Assembly: GCA_017398335.1 (NCBI GenBank)
Contig: JAFQGK010000068.1
Span: 1 to 41,528 of the forward strand
Source: Bacteroidales bacterium
Lineage (GTDB): Bacteria; Bacteroidota; Bacteroidia; Bacteroidales; UBA932
DNA length: 41,528 nucleotides
Reading direction: 5' to 3'
Both the position numbers and the translations under genes were made by a program. Under the pieces are notes generated by a model, which saw only the letters and a list, made by a program, of their open reading frames with translations, searched no databases and was not told the origin of the DNA. Of the stretch, positions 25,800-33,030 are shown piece by piece (position 1 is the stretch's first letter; each line of letters begins with the position of its first letter).

Positions 25800-26845
25800 T
25801 TTAATTGTTTGTTTGTTTGTTCGAGATGCTTGAGAATCTTTTTGATAAGTGCCGGACCTTCGTAAATGAATCCTGAATATATTTCCACGAGAGATGCTCC
25901 TGCGTCCATCATATCCTTCGCCTGCTCAGGAGTCATGATTCCGCCTACGCCGATGATAGGGAGCTTGCCGTCCGATTTAGTGTGGACGTATCTTACGAGT
26001 TCCAGGTTCTTTTTGTGTACAGGGGCTCCAGACAGGCCTCCGTTGCCGATTTCTTCGATCTTTTCCTTCGATATGCTGTTAAGGCCATCCCTGCTTCTGG
26101 TTGTGTTTCCTGCCACGATTCCGTCAATTCCGGAGCGGAGGCAGTAGTCTATGATCTCGTCCAGCTGCTCTTTCGAAAGATCCGGAGATACTTTGAGGAG
26201 AACCGGTCTGTATTCGTCGTGGTACATTCTCAGGTCGAGGAGTCTGTCAACGATGTCCGAAAGGAAGGTGATGTCCTGTAATGCGGTGAGTCCCACTACG
26301 TTAGGGCAGGATACGTTCACCACGAACATATCTACGAAGTCGTAAAGAAGGGCGAATGATGTCTCGTAATCCTTAGCTGCGTCTTCGTTTATGCTTGTGC
26401 TGTTCTTAGATATGTTTGCAGCGACAATGACCTCCGGTCTTACCTTTTTAAGGTGTTCTACGGCATTTCTGACGCCTTTATTATTGATTCCGAAGCGGTT
26501 GATGATGGCTTTGTCTCCAGGGACTCTGAAACATCTAGGCTTTGGATTTCCGTCCTGTGGCTTAGGTGTGAGGGAGCCGATCTCTACGAAGCCGAAGCCG
26601 AAATTGGCCATATCATTGTAGAATTCTCCGTTCTTGTCAAGGCCTCCTGCCAGTCCTACAGGGTTAGGGAAGTTGATTCCGAAGACTTCGCGTTCAAGGG
26701 AAGGGGTATTTCTACGGTAAAAGGCCCTTATGATCTGTTTTGCAAACGGCACATGTCTCAGAAAGGAAAGTCCGGAAAATAATATGTTATGTGCTGTTTC
26801 CGGATTGAATCTGAATAGTATCGGCTTTAGAAAATGCTTATACAT
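25796..26845 (-). CDS. pyrD: Dihydroorotate dehydrogenase, quinone-dependent
   Basis: A 349-residue class 2 dihydroorotate dehydrogenase, the fourth step of pyrimidine synthesis, passing electrons to menaquinone at the inner membrane. The N-terminal amphipathic helices (about 1-45) for membrane contact are present. FMN-domain motifs: PVGLAGGLDKNGE, FGFVEIGSLTPKPQDGNPKP, NRFGINNKG, VNVSCPN with the catalytic-Ser region of class 2, and IGVGGI with the phosphate loop. It starts 60 bases from the XRE gene stop; a minus-strand TATATTTG (26868-26875) could be its -7 box, but it merges with the terminator. Confidence 0.95.
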   Translation of the reverse strand: MYKHFLKPILFRFNPETAHNILFSGLSFLRHVPFAKQIIRAFYRRNTPSLEREVFGINFPNPVGLAGGLDKNGEFYNDMANFGFGFVEIGSLTPKPQDGNPKPRCFRVPGDKAIINRFGINNKGVRNAVEHLKKVRPEVIVAANISKNSTSINEDAAKDYETSFALLYDFVDMFVVNVSCPNVVGLTALQDITFLSDIVDRLLDLRMYHDEYRPVLLKVSPDLSKEQLDEIIDYCLRSGIDGIVAGNTTRSRDGLNSISKEKIEEIGNGGLSGAPVHKKNLELVRYVHTKSDGKLPIIGVGGIMTPEQAKDMMDAGASLVEIYSGFIYEGPALIKKILKHLEQTNKQLK

Positions 26846-26876
26846 ACGCTGGAGTATTTATAACATACAAATATAC

Positions 26877-26906
26877 AAAAAAGTACCGCATCTGCGGCAC
26901 TTTTTT
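26877..26906 (-). terminator. Terminator between XRE gene and pyrD
   Basis: GTACCGCA (26883-26890) pairs with TGCGGCAC (26893-26900), flanked by six A and six T. It can terminate in both directions; on the minus strand it ends the XRE gene, whose TAA stop is inside the A-rich flank. Confidence 0.8.
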
Positions 26907-27315
26907 ATAATTCCTGAAATGTCCCGTCGTCGAAAAGAACGATAATCTTTTTGATAACACGTTGTTTTATAATGGTTTGCGGGATGTTATCTATAATTTT
27001 ATTTGAATCTGTGGCTGGAATATTTTCAACAATCTTCTCCGGTAGCACACGAATTTCCGGTTCTTCAGCCGGTTCGTCGTAGAAATCTGTGAAGAGGAGA
27101 TCAGAGTCGTTGTACATCTTTCCGTTCCCGAAGAAAAGCCAGTTGATGTTGAGCTGGGGGAATCCGGCCATGATGGCTGTGATGAAATCATAGCCTGGCT
27201 TGTTGCGTCCGGCGAGTACGTGTGATACGTTTGCTTTTCCGATCCTGATTCTGTCTGCGAACTGCGCCTGAGTGATGTTTTCTGCTGCCAGAAATTGTTT
27301 TAGTCTGTTGTGCAT
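26905..27315 (-). CDS. XRE family transcriptional regulator
   Basis: A 136-residue DNA-binding protein. The Cro/C1-type helix-turn-helix spans about residues 4-58 (QFLAAENITQAQFADRIRIG then KANVSHVLAGRNKPGYDF). NINWLFFGNGKMY follows, a signature of a common Bacteroidales XRE subgroup, then an acidic linker and a basic C-terminal segment (IKQRVIKKIIVLFDDG) that may dimerise. The ATG at 27315 is used because a promoter lies at 27336-27366; the longer open frame to 27366 crosses it. Target genes are unknown; the neighbouring region has TTACAAATGT-type sites that could be its operators. Confidence 0.85.
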   Translation of the reverse strand: MHNRLKQFLAAENITQAQFADRIRIGKANVSHVLAGRNKPGYDFITAIMAGFPQLNINWLFFGNGKMYNDSDLLFTDFYDEPAEEPEIRVLPEKIVENIPATDSNKIIDNIPQTIIKQRVIKKIIVLFDDGTFQEL

Positions 27316-27335
27316 AATTGTATACGTTTGCGTTA

Positions 27336-27366
27336 CAAATGTAGACAGAATTTTTGTAAATATCAA
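27336..27366 (-). promoter_or_regulatory. Promoter of the XRE gene
   Basis: On the minus strand TTG (27366-27364), a 20-base spacer and TACATTTG (27343-27336). It leaves a leader of about 16 bases. Confidence 0.65.
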
Positions 27367-27824
27367 CAGTATTGTGTGTATAAAATTGTTGATAAGTAGG
27401 GTAGACTGTTTAAAACCTATCTTATTAATTACATTAGATAAATTTTATAAAGTTCTGAGTATTATTGGTATAATAGTTATTATATATGCTTTTATACGTC
27501 CCTATGAGGCATTGTTGCCCTTATTTATACCTAAATATAGTATAATACTGCTATATTTGCTTTAATTAAATCTCATAACTATCTGATTTTAAGTTATATA
27601 AGTTATAGATAAATCAACATAAGAAATACTTATTCTACAATTCTATCCATGTATTAGACAGGCTTCCCATAGTGAATAAATCGGGGTTAAAAATTTACAA
27701 TTATATACAACGGTGTTACAACACTATTTACAAATGTGTAAACAAATGTAAATTCGGTGAAAAGAGAAGAGAAATGAAAATTATTCGTAAATTTGCATTG
27801 TTATTAAAGAATGAACAGATACAG
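27367..27824. other. AT-rich intergenic region between XRE gene and queA
   Basis: About 460 strongly AT-rich bases with no supported gene. It holds a possible plus-strand -7 box TATATTTG (27552-27559), a second TAAATTTG (27788-27795) close to queA, an inverted repeat GTGTT-AC-AACAC (27713-27724) and another, TTTACA-AATG-TGTAAA (27727-27742), followed by ACAAATGTAAA. I looked for DnaA boxes typical of an origin and saw none. Confidence 0.6.
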
Positions 27825-29033
27825 ATGATGCCTGAAATACATATAGAGGATTATAATTATCCCCTCCCCGATGAGAGAATAGCAAAATACCCGCTGGATC
27901 AGAGAGATTCTTCGAAGCTGCTTAAATATAAAGATGGAAAGATCGAGGATTATAACTTCAGGTCCCTGCCAGATCTGCTTGAGGAGGGCTCGCTGATGGT
28001 GTTCAATGATACCAAGGTAGTTCCTGCCAGACTGCATTTCCAGAGGTCTACTGGTGCGCATATCGAGATTTTTTGTCTGGAGCCGGTGCTTCCTGAGGAA
28101 TATGTGAGTATGTTTGCAGTAACAGAGAGGTGCAGATGGAAGTGTATCGTGGGTAATGTGAAGAGGTGGAAGAGCGATACTTTGTATCTGTATAATCCAG
28201 ATGGAAATGCTTCGGTTGCGGAGATGGATCTTAGGGCTGATCTCATTGAGCGTCAAGGAGAAACATCGGTTGTGGAGTTCAGCTGGGATAACGGGGCTCC
28301 GTTCTCAAGGGTTCTTGAAATATGCGGTTCTGTGCCTATTCCTCCGTATCTGAACAGAGAGACTGAAGCGGTGGATCTGGAGCGTTATCAGACCTTATAT
28401 GCCCGTTTCAGAGGTTCTGTAGCTGCTCCTACAGCCGGCCTTCATTTTACGGAAAAAGTGCTGGAGGCCCTCAGAGCCAAGAATATAGACACGGAGACGG
28501 TCTGTCTGCATGTTGGTGCGGGTACTTTCCTTCCGGTCAAGTCTTCTCTTGTTTCGGAGCATTCTATGCATCGTGAGCCTTTCGTGGTTACCCTGGATTT
28601 TCTGGAGAAGCTTCTGGCGAGGAAGGGTAAGCTGGTGGCAGTCGGAACTACATCGGTCAGGACTCTCGAGTCTTTGTATTATATCGGTGTAAAATGTATC
28701 GAAAAGGGAGTTCCGGCTGATGTGGATCAGTGGGAGCCATATGAGCGTGAGTATTCTTATACCGTAGAGGAGTCTATTGGAGCGATAGTTGAGTATTTGC
28801 GTTCTAATTCCTTGAAAGAGTTGCAGTTAGGTACGCGTATTATTATTGTGCCAGGTTATTCTTTCAAGCTGGTCGATGTGCTTGTGACCAACTTCCATCA
28901 GCCTCAGAGTACGCTACTGTTGCTGATTTCTGCTTTTGTTAAGGGGGACTGGAAAAATATTTATGATCATGCGCTTGCGAATGGTTTCCGTTTCCTTAGT
29001 TATGGTGACAGTTCGGTACTCTTCCGCCTCTAG
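27825..29033 (+). CDS. queA: S-adenosylmethionine:tRNA ribosyltransferase-isomerase (QueA family)
   Basis: A 402-residue QueA-family enzyme, which moves the ribosyl group of SAM onto 7-aminomethyl-7-deazaguanine in tRNA to make epoxyqueuosine. Family motifs: EDYNYPLPDERIAKYPL, LMVFNDTKVVPARL, GSVAAPTAGLHFT, HVGAGTFLPVKS, VGTTSVRTLES and TNFHQPQSTLLLLISAF. It is about 50 residues longer than the usual ~350, through inserts in the central region, like the long form seen in Bacteroidota. The first of two adjacent ATGs (27825) is used; longer starts would lie upstream of the TAAATTTG box. Confidence 0.88.
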   Translation: MMPEIHIEDYNYPLPDERIAKYPLDQRDSSKLLKYKDGKIEDYNFRSLPDLLEEGSLMVFNDTKVVPARLHFQRSTGAHIEIFCLEPVLPEEYVSMFAVTERCRWKCIVGNVKRWKSDTLYLYNPDGNASVAEMDLRADLIERQGETSVVEFSWDNGAPFSRVLEICGSVPIPPYLNRETEAVDLERYQTLYARFRGSVAAPTAGLHFTEKVLEALRAKNIDTETVCLHVGAGTFLPVKSSLVSEHSMHREPFVVTLDFLEKLLARKGKLVAVGTTSVRTLESLYYIGVKCIEKGVPADVDQWEPYEREYSYTVEESIGAIVEYLRSNSLKELQLGTRIIIVPGYSFKLVDVLVTNFHQPQSTLLLLISAFVKGDWKNIYDHALANGFRFLSYGDSSVLFRL

Positions 29034-29043
29034 CGAAAAATAG

Positions 29044-29075
29044 TTTGTATTTTTTGCAATGTTTTCATACATTTG
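29044..29075 (+). promoter_or_regulatory. Promoter of the acyltransferase gene
   Basis: TTTG at 29044-29047, a 20-base spacer and TACATTTG at 29068-29075. It supports the ATG at 29101 as the start of the next gene. Confidence 0.72.
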
Positions 29076-29100
29076 CATTAATGTACATAAAAATAGACCT

Positions 29101-30273
29101 ATGGTAGACTTATCTGAATTCGAGAGTATCAGCCCTTATACGGATGCTGAAGCTGCGGAGGCGTTGAGCAAGTTGGCTGAATATCCTCTCCTTTCCCATG
29201 TGTCTCAACATTTCTTTCCTGAAGAATCGCCTGATTTTCTCAAGAATCTGCTGAAAAGCATCAAGACAATCGATGATTTTCAGATTCTTGTGATGCAGAA
29301 GTTCGTGCGTTGGGTTCTGGAACATACAGCAAAGAATTTTTCATACGACGGCGTTGCCAATATAGATCCGAACAAGAAGTTTCTTGCTCTTTCAAATCAT
29401 AGGGATATCATGCTGGATCCTGCTATCACTCAGCTTGTTCTGTATACCAACGGTATTCCGATGACTGAGATAGCCGTAGGTGATAATCTGATTACCAGCA
29501 AGACCATCGAGTATCTTATCCGTTCGAACAGAATGATCAAGGTGGTAAGGGGTATCAGCGCGAGGGAGCTTTATCTTTCGTCACAGCTTCTGTCCAAATA
29601 TATCCGTCTGAACATCACTGAGCAGCGTAGTTCGATCTGGCTTGCACAGCGCCAGGGAAGGACCAAGAATGGTTATGATGTCACGGAGCAGGGTCTTCTC
29701 AAGATGCTGGATATGAGCGGTACTTCGGATTTTCAGCAGAATTTCGAGGAGCTGAACATTATTCCGATGAGTATTTCTTACGAGTATGAGCCTTGCGATA
29801 TCCTGAAGGCTCGTGAGCTTGTGATTTCGCGTAAGAAGAAGTATGTGAAGGCAGAGGGTGAGGATCTTAACAGCATTATGGTGGGTATCATGCAGCAGAA
29901 GGGAAATATCCATCTGAATATCGGTACTCCTCTTACTTCTGATGAGATTGCTGCGGCTGCAAAATGCGATAAGAATGACAGGTATCAGCTTATACGCCAT
30001 GCTGTCGACAGGCGAGTTATCGAGGGATACCATCTTTGGAAGAACAATTATGTGGCTTATGATATCCTGAATCATTCGTTCAAGTATTCGGATATGTATT
30101 CGATTTCGGATGTCGAGTCGTTCGTCATTTATATGGAGAAGCAGCTTGATACTATCGAGAAGGAAATCAATAGGGAAGACCTTAGACGCATTTTCCTCCA
30201 GATTTATGCTAATCCTGTGGTTACCAAGGAATTACTAGCCAAAGAAAAGGCCACTGGAGCGATTCTTCTGTAA
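29101..30273 (+). CDS. Acyltransferase (PlsC/glycerolipid family)
   Basis: A 390-residue predicted phospholipid/glycerol acyltransferase of a Bacteroidota-specific group. The catalytic stretch is FLALSNHRDIMLDPA, where His is five residues from the second Asp (H-x5-D) instead of the usual H-x4-D; the family form HRDIxLD is recognised. WLAQRQGRTKNGYD is the likely substrate-binding block (usual EGTRS region), and NIIPMSISYEYEPCD matches the next conserved block. There is no clear transmembrane helix, so it probably binds the inner face of the membrane. The ATG at 29101 follows a good promoter. Acceptor lipid unknown. Confidence 0.8.
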   Translation: MVDLSEFESISPYTDAEAAEALSKLAEYPLLSHVSQHFFPEESPDFLKNLLKSIKTIDDFQILVMQKFVRWVLEHTAKNFSYDGVANIDPNKKFLALSNHRDIMLDPAITQLVLYTNGIPMTEIAVGDNLITSKTIEYLIRSNRMIKVVRGISARELYLSSQLLSKYIRLNITEQRSSIWLAQRQGRTKNGYDVTEQGLLKMLDMSGTSDFQQNFEELNIIPMSISYEYEPCDILKARELVISRKKKYVKAEGEDLNSIMVGIMQQKGNIHLNIGTPLTSDEIAAAAKCDKNDRYQLIRHAVDRRVIEGYHLWKNNYVAYDILNHSFKYSDMYSISDVESFVIYMEKQLDTIEKEINREDLRRIFLQIYANPVVTKELLAKEKATGAILL

Positions 30274-30281
30274 ATTCTTCG

Positions 30282-30317
30282 ATTATTTATATATCGTCTA
30301 TTATTTATATATCGTCT
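30282..30317. repeat. 18-base direct tandem duplication
   Basis: ATTATTTATATATCGTCT occurs twice head to tail (30282-30299 and 30300-30317), just after the acyltransferase stop and immediately before the palindrome that flanks the GIY-YIG gene. Confidence 0.85.
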
Positions 30318-30340
30318 ATGCCCGGCTTGACCGGCAATCT
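30318..30340. repeat. Hybrid palindrome at the 3' end of the GIY-YIG gene
   Basis: Its left half (ATGCCCGG) is like family B at 1-600 and its right half (TTGACCGGCAATCT) is identical to family A. The last two bases, CT, are also part of the TAG stop codon of the GIY-YIG gene. Confidence 0.85.
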
Positions 30341-30647
30341 ATATTAAATCAGGGTCATCGATAATGTATCCGGAGAGATCTTTCCATTCAGGGTTAATTG
30401 CTTCGACTAATTGATTTTTCCACTCTCTTTTGAAATGCTTGAGTTGTTTTTCTCTGGCAATGGCTTGTTCTATTGTCGGAAGTGCTTCAAAATAAATAAG
30501 TTTGGAGCATTTGTATTTAGATGTAAATACTGATCCACGTCCTTCAGAATGTTCTGTAATTCGCCTCTTTATACTGTTTGTTACGCCGACGTAAAGAACT
30601 GTGTTGTTCTTGTTGGTTGTAAAGTATATGTATCCTTTCTGCTTCAT
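30339..30647 (-). CDS. GIY-YIG nuclease family protein
   Basis: A 102-residue stand-alone GIY-YIG domain protein (UPF0213/YhbQ-like). YIYF near the N-terminus and VLYVGVTNSIKRRI supply the two strand motifs (GIY is GYIY here; YIG is YVG). The helix Arg is in KRRITEHSEGRGSVFTSKY, and the catalytic Glu region is IEQAIAREKQLKHFKREWK. The ATG has a good Shine-Dalgarno-like AGAAGG six bases before it. It reads in the same direction as mscS, with no promoter of its own visible. Palindromes lie 14 bases before the start and at the stop codon itself. Function uncertain: repair, restriction-like cleavage or mobility. Confidence 0.88.
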   Translation of the reverse strand: MKQKGYIYFTTNKNNTVLYVGVTNSIKRRITEHSEGRGSVFTSKYKCSKLIYFEALPTIEQAIAREKQLKHFKREWKNQLVEAINPEWKDLSGYIIDDPDLI

Positions 30648-30658
30648 ATCCTTCTGTT

Positions 30659-30800
30659 AGATCCCCGATCAGGTCGGGGATGACGGTGTGATTGAGATGC
30701 CCGGTCGAGCCGGGCATGACGTTTATAGGTCGGGGATGACGGTGTGGTTGAGATGCCAGGTCGAGCCGGGCATGACGTTTATAGGTTGGGGATGACGGGG
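30659..30800. repeat. Palindromic repeats with 56-base tandem duplication
   Basis: Three palindromic motifs: ATCCCCGA-TCAGG-TCGGGGAT (30661-30681), ATGCCCGG...CCGGGCAT (30697-30717) and ATGCCAGG...CCGGGCAT (30753-30773). A 56-base unit is duplicated (30672-30727 and 30728-30783) and a third partial copy begins at 30784. The block starts 14 bases before the GIY-YIG ATG and ends directly at the mscS stop codon. Confidence 0.88.
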
Positions 30801-31712
30801 TCAGTCGTTCTTGAGGTTGATGTCGAGTTTAGGGTATGGGAACTGGATGTTGTTCTTCGGTAGTTCGTTGTAGATTTTTTCCAACATATCGAAGTTCACG
30901 TTCCAGTAGTCCTGTGATTTTACCCATACTCTTATTGTGAATATAATGCTGCTGTCTGCCAGGTTGCTAAGTGCAATGAAAGGGGCAGCAGGGGCTCCTG
31001 TTTCAACTGTCAGTACGCGTGGGTCTGCATTGATTATCTCAGACAGAATTGATTTTGCATGCTCTGTTGATGTGCCGTATTCCACACCGACAGACAGGTC
31101 GAGTCGTCTTAATGTGTTATGGGAGTAATTGTTGATTGTTCCGTTTGAGAGGGCTCCGTTAGGTATTACAATCATTCTGTTGTCGACTGTCGTGAGCTTT
31201 GTGCTGGTGATGGTCACTTCCGATACTGTGCCTTCATATCCTTGCGCCTGGATGTAGTCACCGGCCTTGAAAGGACGGAAGATGAGGATCATGATGCCGC
31301 CTGCAAAATTCTGTACGGTGCCGTTCAAAGCCATACCTATGGCCATGCCACCACCTGCAAGTAATGCTGCAAGTGAGGTGGTGTCAATGCCTAGTGTTCC
31401 GACAATTATGATTATAAGGAGGATTGTCAGAGCGATGCTTATGATGCTCTGTACGAATGATGCTATGGCCGGATCTGTCTTCTTTTTTTCGAAGATTCTG
31501 TGAAGCATCTTCTTGATCTTGCGGATGAGCCATATGCCTATAAAATACAGGGCAAGAGCGGCCAGAACCTTCAGCCCGAACGATACTATCTTATCAAGCA
31601 TATCGCCGATAAGGACATCTGCAGGGGTGTTCTTTACTGTTTCAATGACTTCTGTGACTTTGGCCTCTACGTCCAAAGTGTCAACTGGAGTGGTCTGAAG
31701 CAAGTTTATCAT
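30801..31712 (-). CDS. Small-conductance mechanosensitive channel (MscS family)
   Basis: A 303-residue inner-membrane channel that opens under membrane tension to release osmolytes. There are three hydrophobic helices; the pore helix is the Gly/Ala-rich LAALLAGGGMAIGMALNGTVQNFAGG, followed by IMILIFRPFKAGDYI leading into the beta domain, and a C-terminal alpha/beta domain. The mature N-terminus lacks a large periplasmic domain, as in the short MscS type. It is the last gene of the minus-strand Hdr/cysteate synthase cluster, 15 bases after that gene's stop, so co-transcription is likely. Confidence 0.92.
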   Translation of the reverse strand: MINLLQTTPVDTLDVEAKVTEVIETVKNTPADVLIGDMLDKIVSFGLKVLAALALYFIGIWLIRKIKKMLHRIFEKKKTDPAIASFVQSIISIALTILLIIIIVGTLGIDTTSLAALLAGGGMAIGMALNGTVQNFAGGIMILIFRPFKAGDYIQAQGYEGTVSEVTITSTKLTTVDNRMIVIPNGALSNGTINNYSHNTLRRLDLSVGVEYGTSTEHAKSILSEIINADPRVLTVETGAPAAPFIALSNLADSSIIFTIRVWVKSQDYWNVNFDMLEKIYNELPKNNIQFPYPKLDINLKND

Positions 31713-31727
31713 AATTTCAAATGCTTA

Positions 31728-33017
31728 TTAACGGAAAAGATTCTCAACTTTTGCTGCAACTTCGTCAGCCGGTGTTTCCGGATCCATTACAAGATGCGGC
31801 TCAGCATAAATGATGCCTCCCTCTGCCTTTGCTCTCTCTTCACCACCTCCGGTGATATTGAGCATGATCATTTCATCCTTGCCGACAGTGCCGTTGCTTA
31901 CGGCCTGTGCAAGTGATGCGACTGCTACTGCAGCTGCATTGTGGATATCAATTCCTTCGAGCTTCAGGAATTTATCCTGCCATTTATGGAGCTCTTCGTT
32001 TGTGACCTTAAACATCTCACCACCAGCATCTTCCATTGCTTCAAAGAGTCCGCCTGCAAGTGAATAAGGCGGCTTTCTGTTGGAAAGAACCTTTGCGTCG
32101 ATGATGGCTGCTGCCTGACGTGCTTCCTCCGGAGACATAGGCACGAGCTCTCTCGAGTGCTTGCACCAGGAATCATACATAATGGTGAAAGGGTCGTTCT
32201 GAGAAGGGTAGAGGCGCATCTTGTGCGATCCGTACCTTCCGTCTTCGATGAGCCTGAGATTGTTTTCCCATGCTGCGATTGTGCCTGTACCGCTTCCGAT
32301 GGCCTGGAAGTATGCATCAGGGATTCTGCCGGTCACTTCAACGGCTGAGAGAAGGGTCGTGCCCATTCCGTCACGTCTTGCTACGTTCTTTGCTCCTCCT
32401 TCGGCCATGAAACGAGGTGATGAGCATACTTTGTCGGAGAGTGCGATTGCATCGAAATAATCGGATCCCTTCGGAGATGCTATGATCTTAACGCAGTCAT
32501 TGAGAGGTTTCTTGAACCACAGTGCGCTGATATTGTCCTCCGGAATGGATATTACGAGTGGAATGTTGTTGTCTGAGCATACTTTGGCAAAGGCGCGGGC
32601 TGTGTTTCCTGCAGATGCCACAACGAGGATTCTGTCGTTGTCTTCAGGAAGTCTTGCGCATACGGAATATGCTTCAGTTTCCTTGAATGAGCATGTCTCC
32701 ATCTTTGCACCGATTTCCGGGAAGTAGCCGGAGAATGTGATGTACAGGTTGTTCAGTCCGAGTTCTTCTGCAAGGGCCTTGCTCTTGTAGGTGATCGGAG
32801 GGCATGAACCGTTCAATGTCCTTCTGATCGGAAGCCAGTCTGCGAATCTGTAGAATCCATCAAGTTCTGTACGAGGGTTGTACTGTTTCTTTTCGTATTC
32901 GGCTCTGACGAGGCTTGGACAATTGCATTTTGGGTCGGCAAGGCTCCAGCCTTCGTCTTCAAATCTGTGACCTGTACTGCAGCAGATAAGCGTGTACTTT
33001 GTTGGAGTGAATGTCAT
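31728..33017 (-). CDS. Cysteate synthase (threonine synthase-like PLP enzyme)
   Basis: A 429-residue PLP enzyme of the threonine synthase fold; the best match in memory is cysteate synthase (TIGR03844 type), which makes L-cysteate from O-phosphoserine and sulfite. Features: WLPI and PPITYKSKALAEELGLNN, YITFSGYFPEIGAKMETCSF as in archaeal cysteate synthase, PLP Lys112 in SFKETEA, and SAGNT (135-139). Cysteate is the head-group precursor of sulfonolipids in many Bacteroidales. Start at 33017 puts MTFTPTKYTLICC first; the longer frame overlaps the upstream gene. It follows the HdrD-like gene by 13 bases. A true threonine synthase is unlikely but not excluded. Confidence 0.82.
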   Translation of the reverse strand: MTFTPTKYTLICCSTGHRFEDEGWSLADPKCNCPSLVRAEYEKKQYNPRTELDGFYRFADWLPIRRTLNGSCPPITYKSKALAEELGLNNLYITFSGYFPEIGAKMETCSFKETEAYSVCARLPEDNDRILVVASAGNTARAFAKVCSDNNIPLVISIPEDNISALWFKKPLNDCVKIIASPKGSDYFDAIALSDKVCSSPRFMAEGGAKNVARRDGMGTTLLSAVEVTGRIPDAYFQAIGSGTGTIAAWENNLRLIEDGRYGSHKMRLYPSQNDPFTIMYDSWCKHSRELVPMSPEEARQAAAIIDAKVLSNRKPPYSLAGGLFEAMEDAGGEMFKVTNEELHKWQDKFLKLEGIDIHNAAAVAVASLAQAVSNGTVGKDEMIMLNITGGGEERAKAEGGIIYAEPHLVMDPETPADEVAAKVENLFR

Positions 33018-33030
33018 AATAGTATAGATT

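Larger units (their letters stand above)
30282..30800 (-). mobile_element. Putative GIY-YIG nuclease plus palindrome unit
   Basis: The nuclease gene, its flanking palindromes and the direct repeats fill the whole gap between the 3' ends of two convergent genes. The palindromes belong to the families that form the array at 1-600. This looks like a small mobile or domesticated repeat-spreading unit, analogous in layout to REP elements with their RAYT transposase but with a different enzyme. No transposition has been shown; the call is inference. Confidence 0.35.

Noticed and set aside
27367-27824. Replication origin
   Set aside because: It is AT-rich, but no DnaA boxes and no dnaA or similar genes are nearby.
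31728-33017. Threonine synthase
   Set aside because: The fold is the same, but the YITFSGYFPEIGAKMETCSF region and the whole N-terminal pattern match cysteate synthase better.
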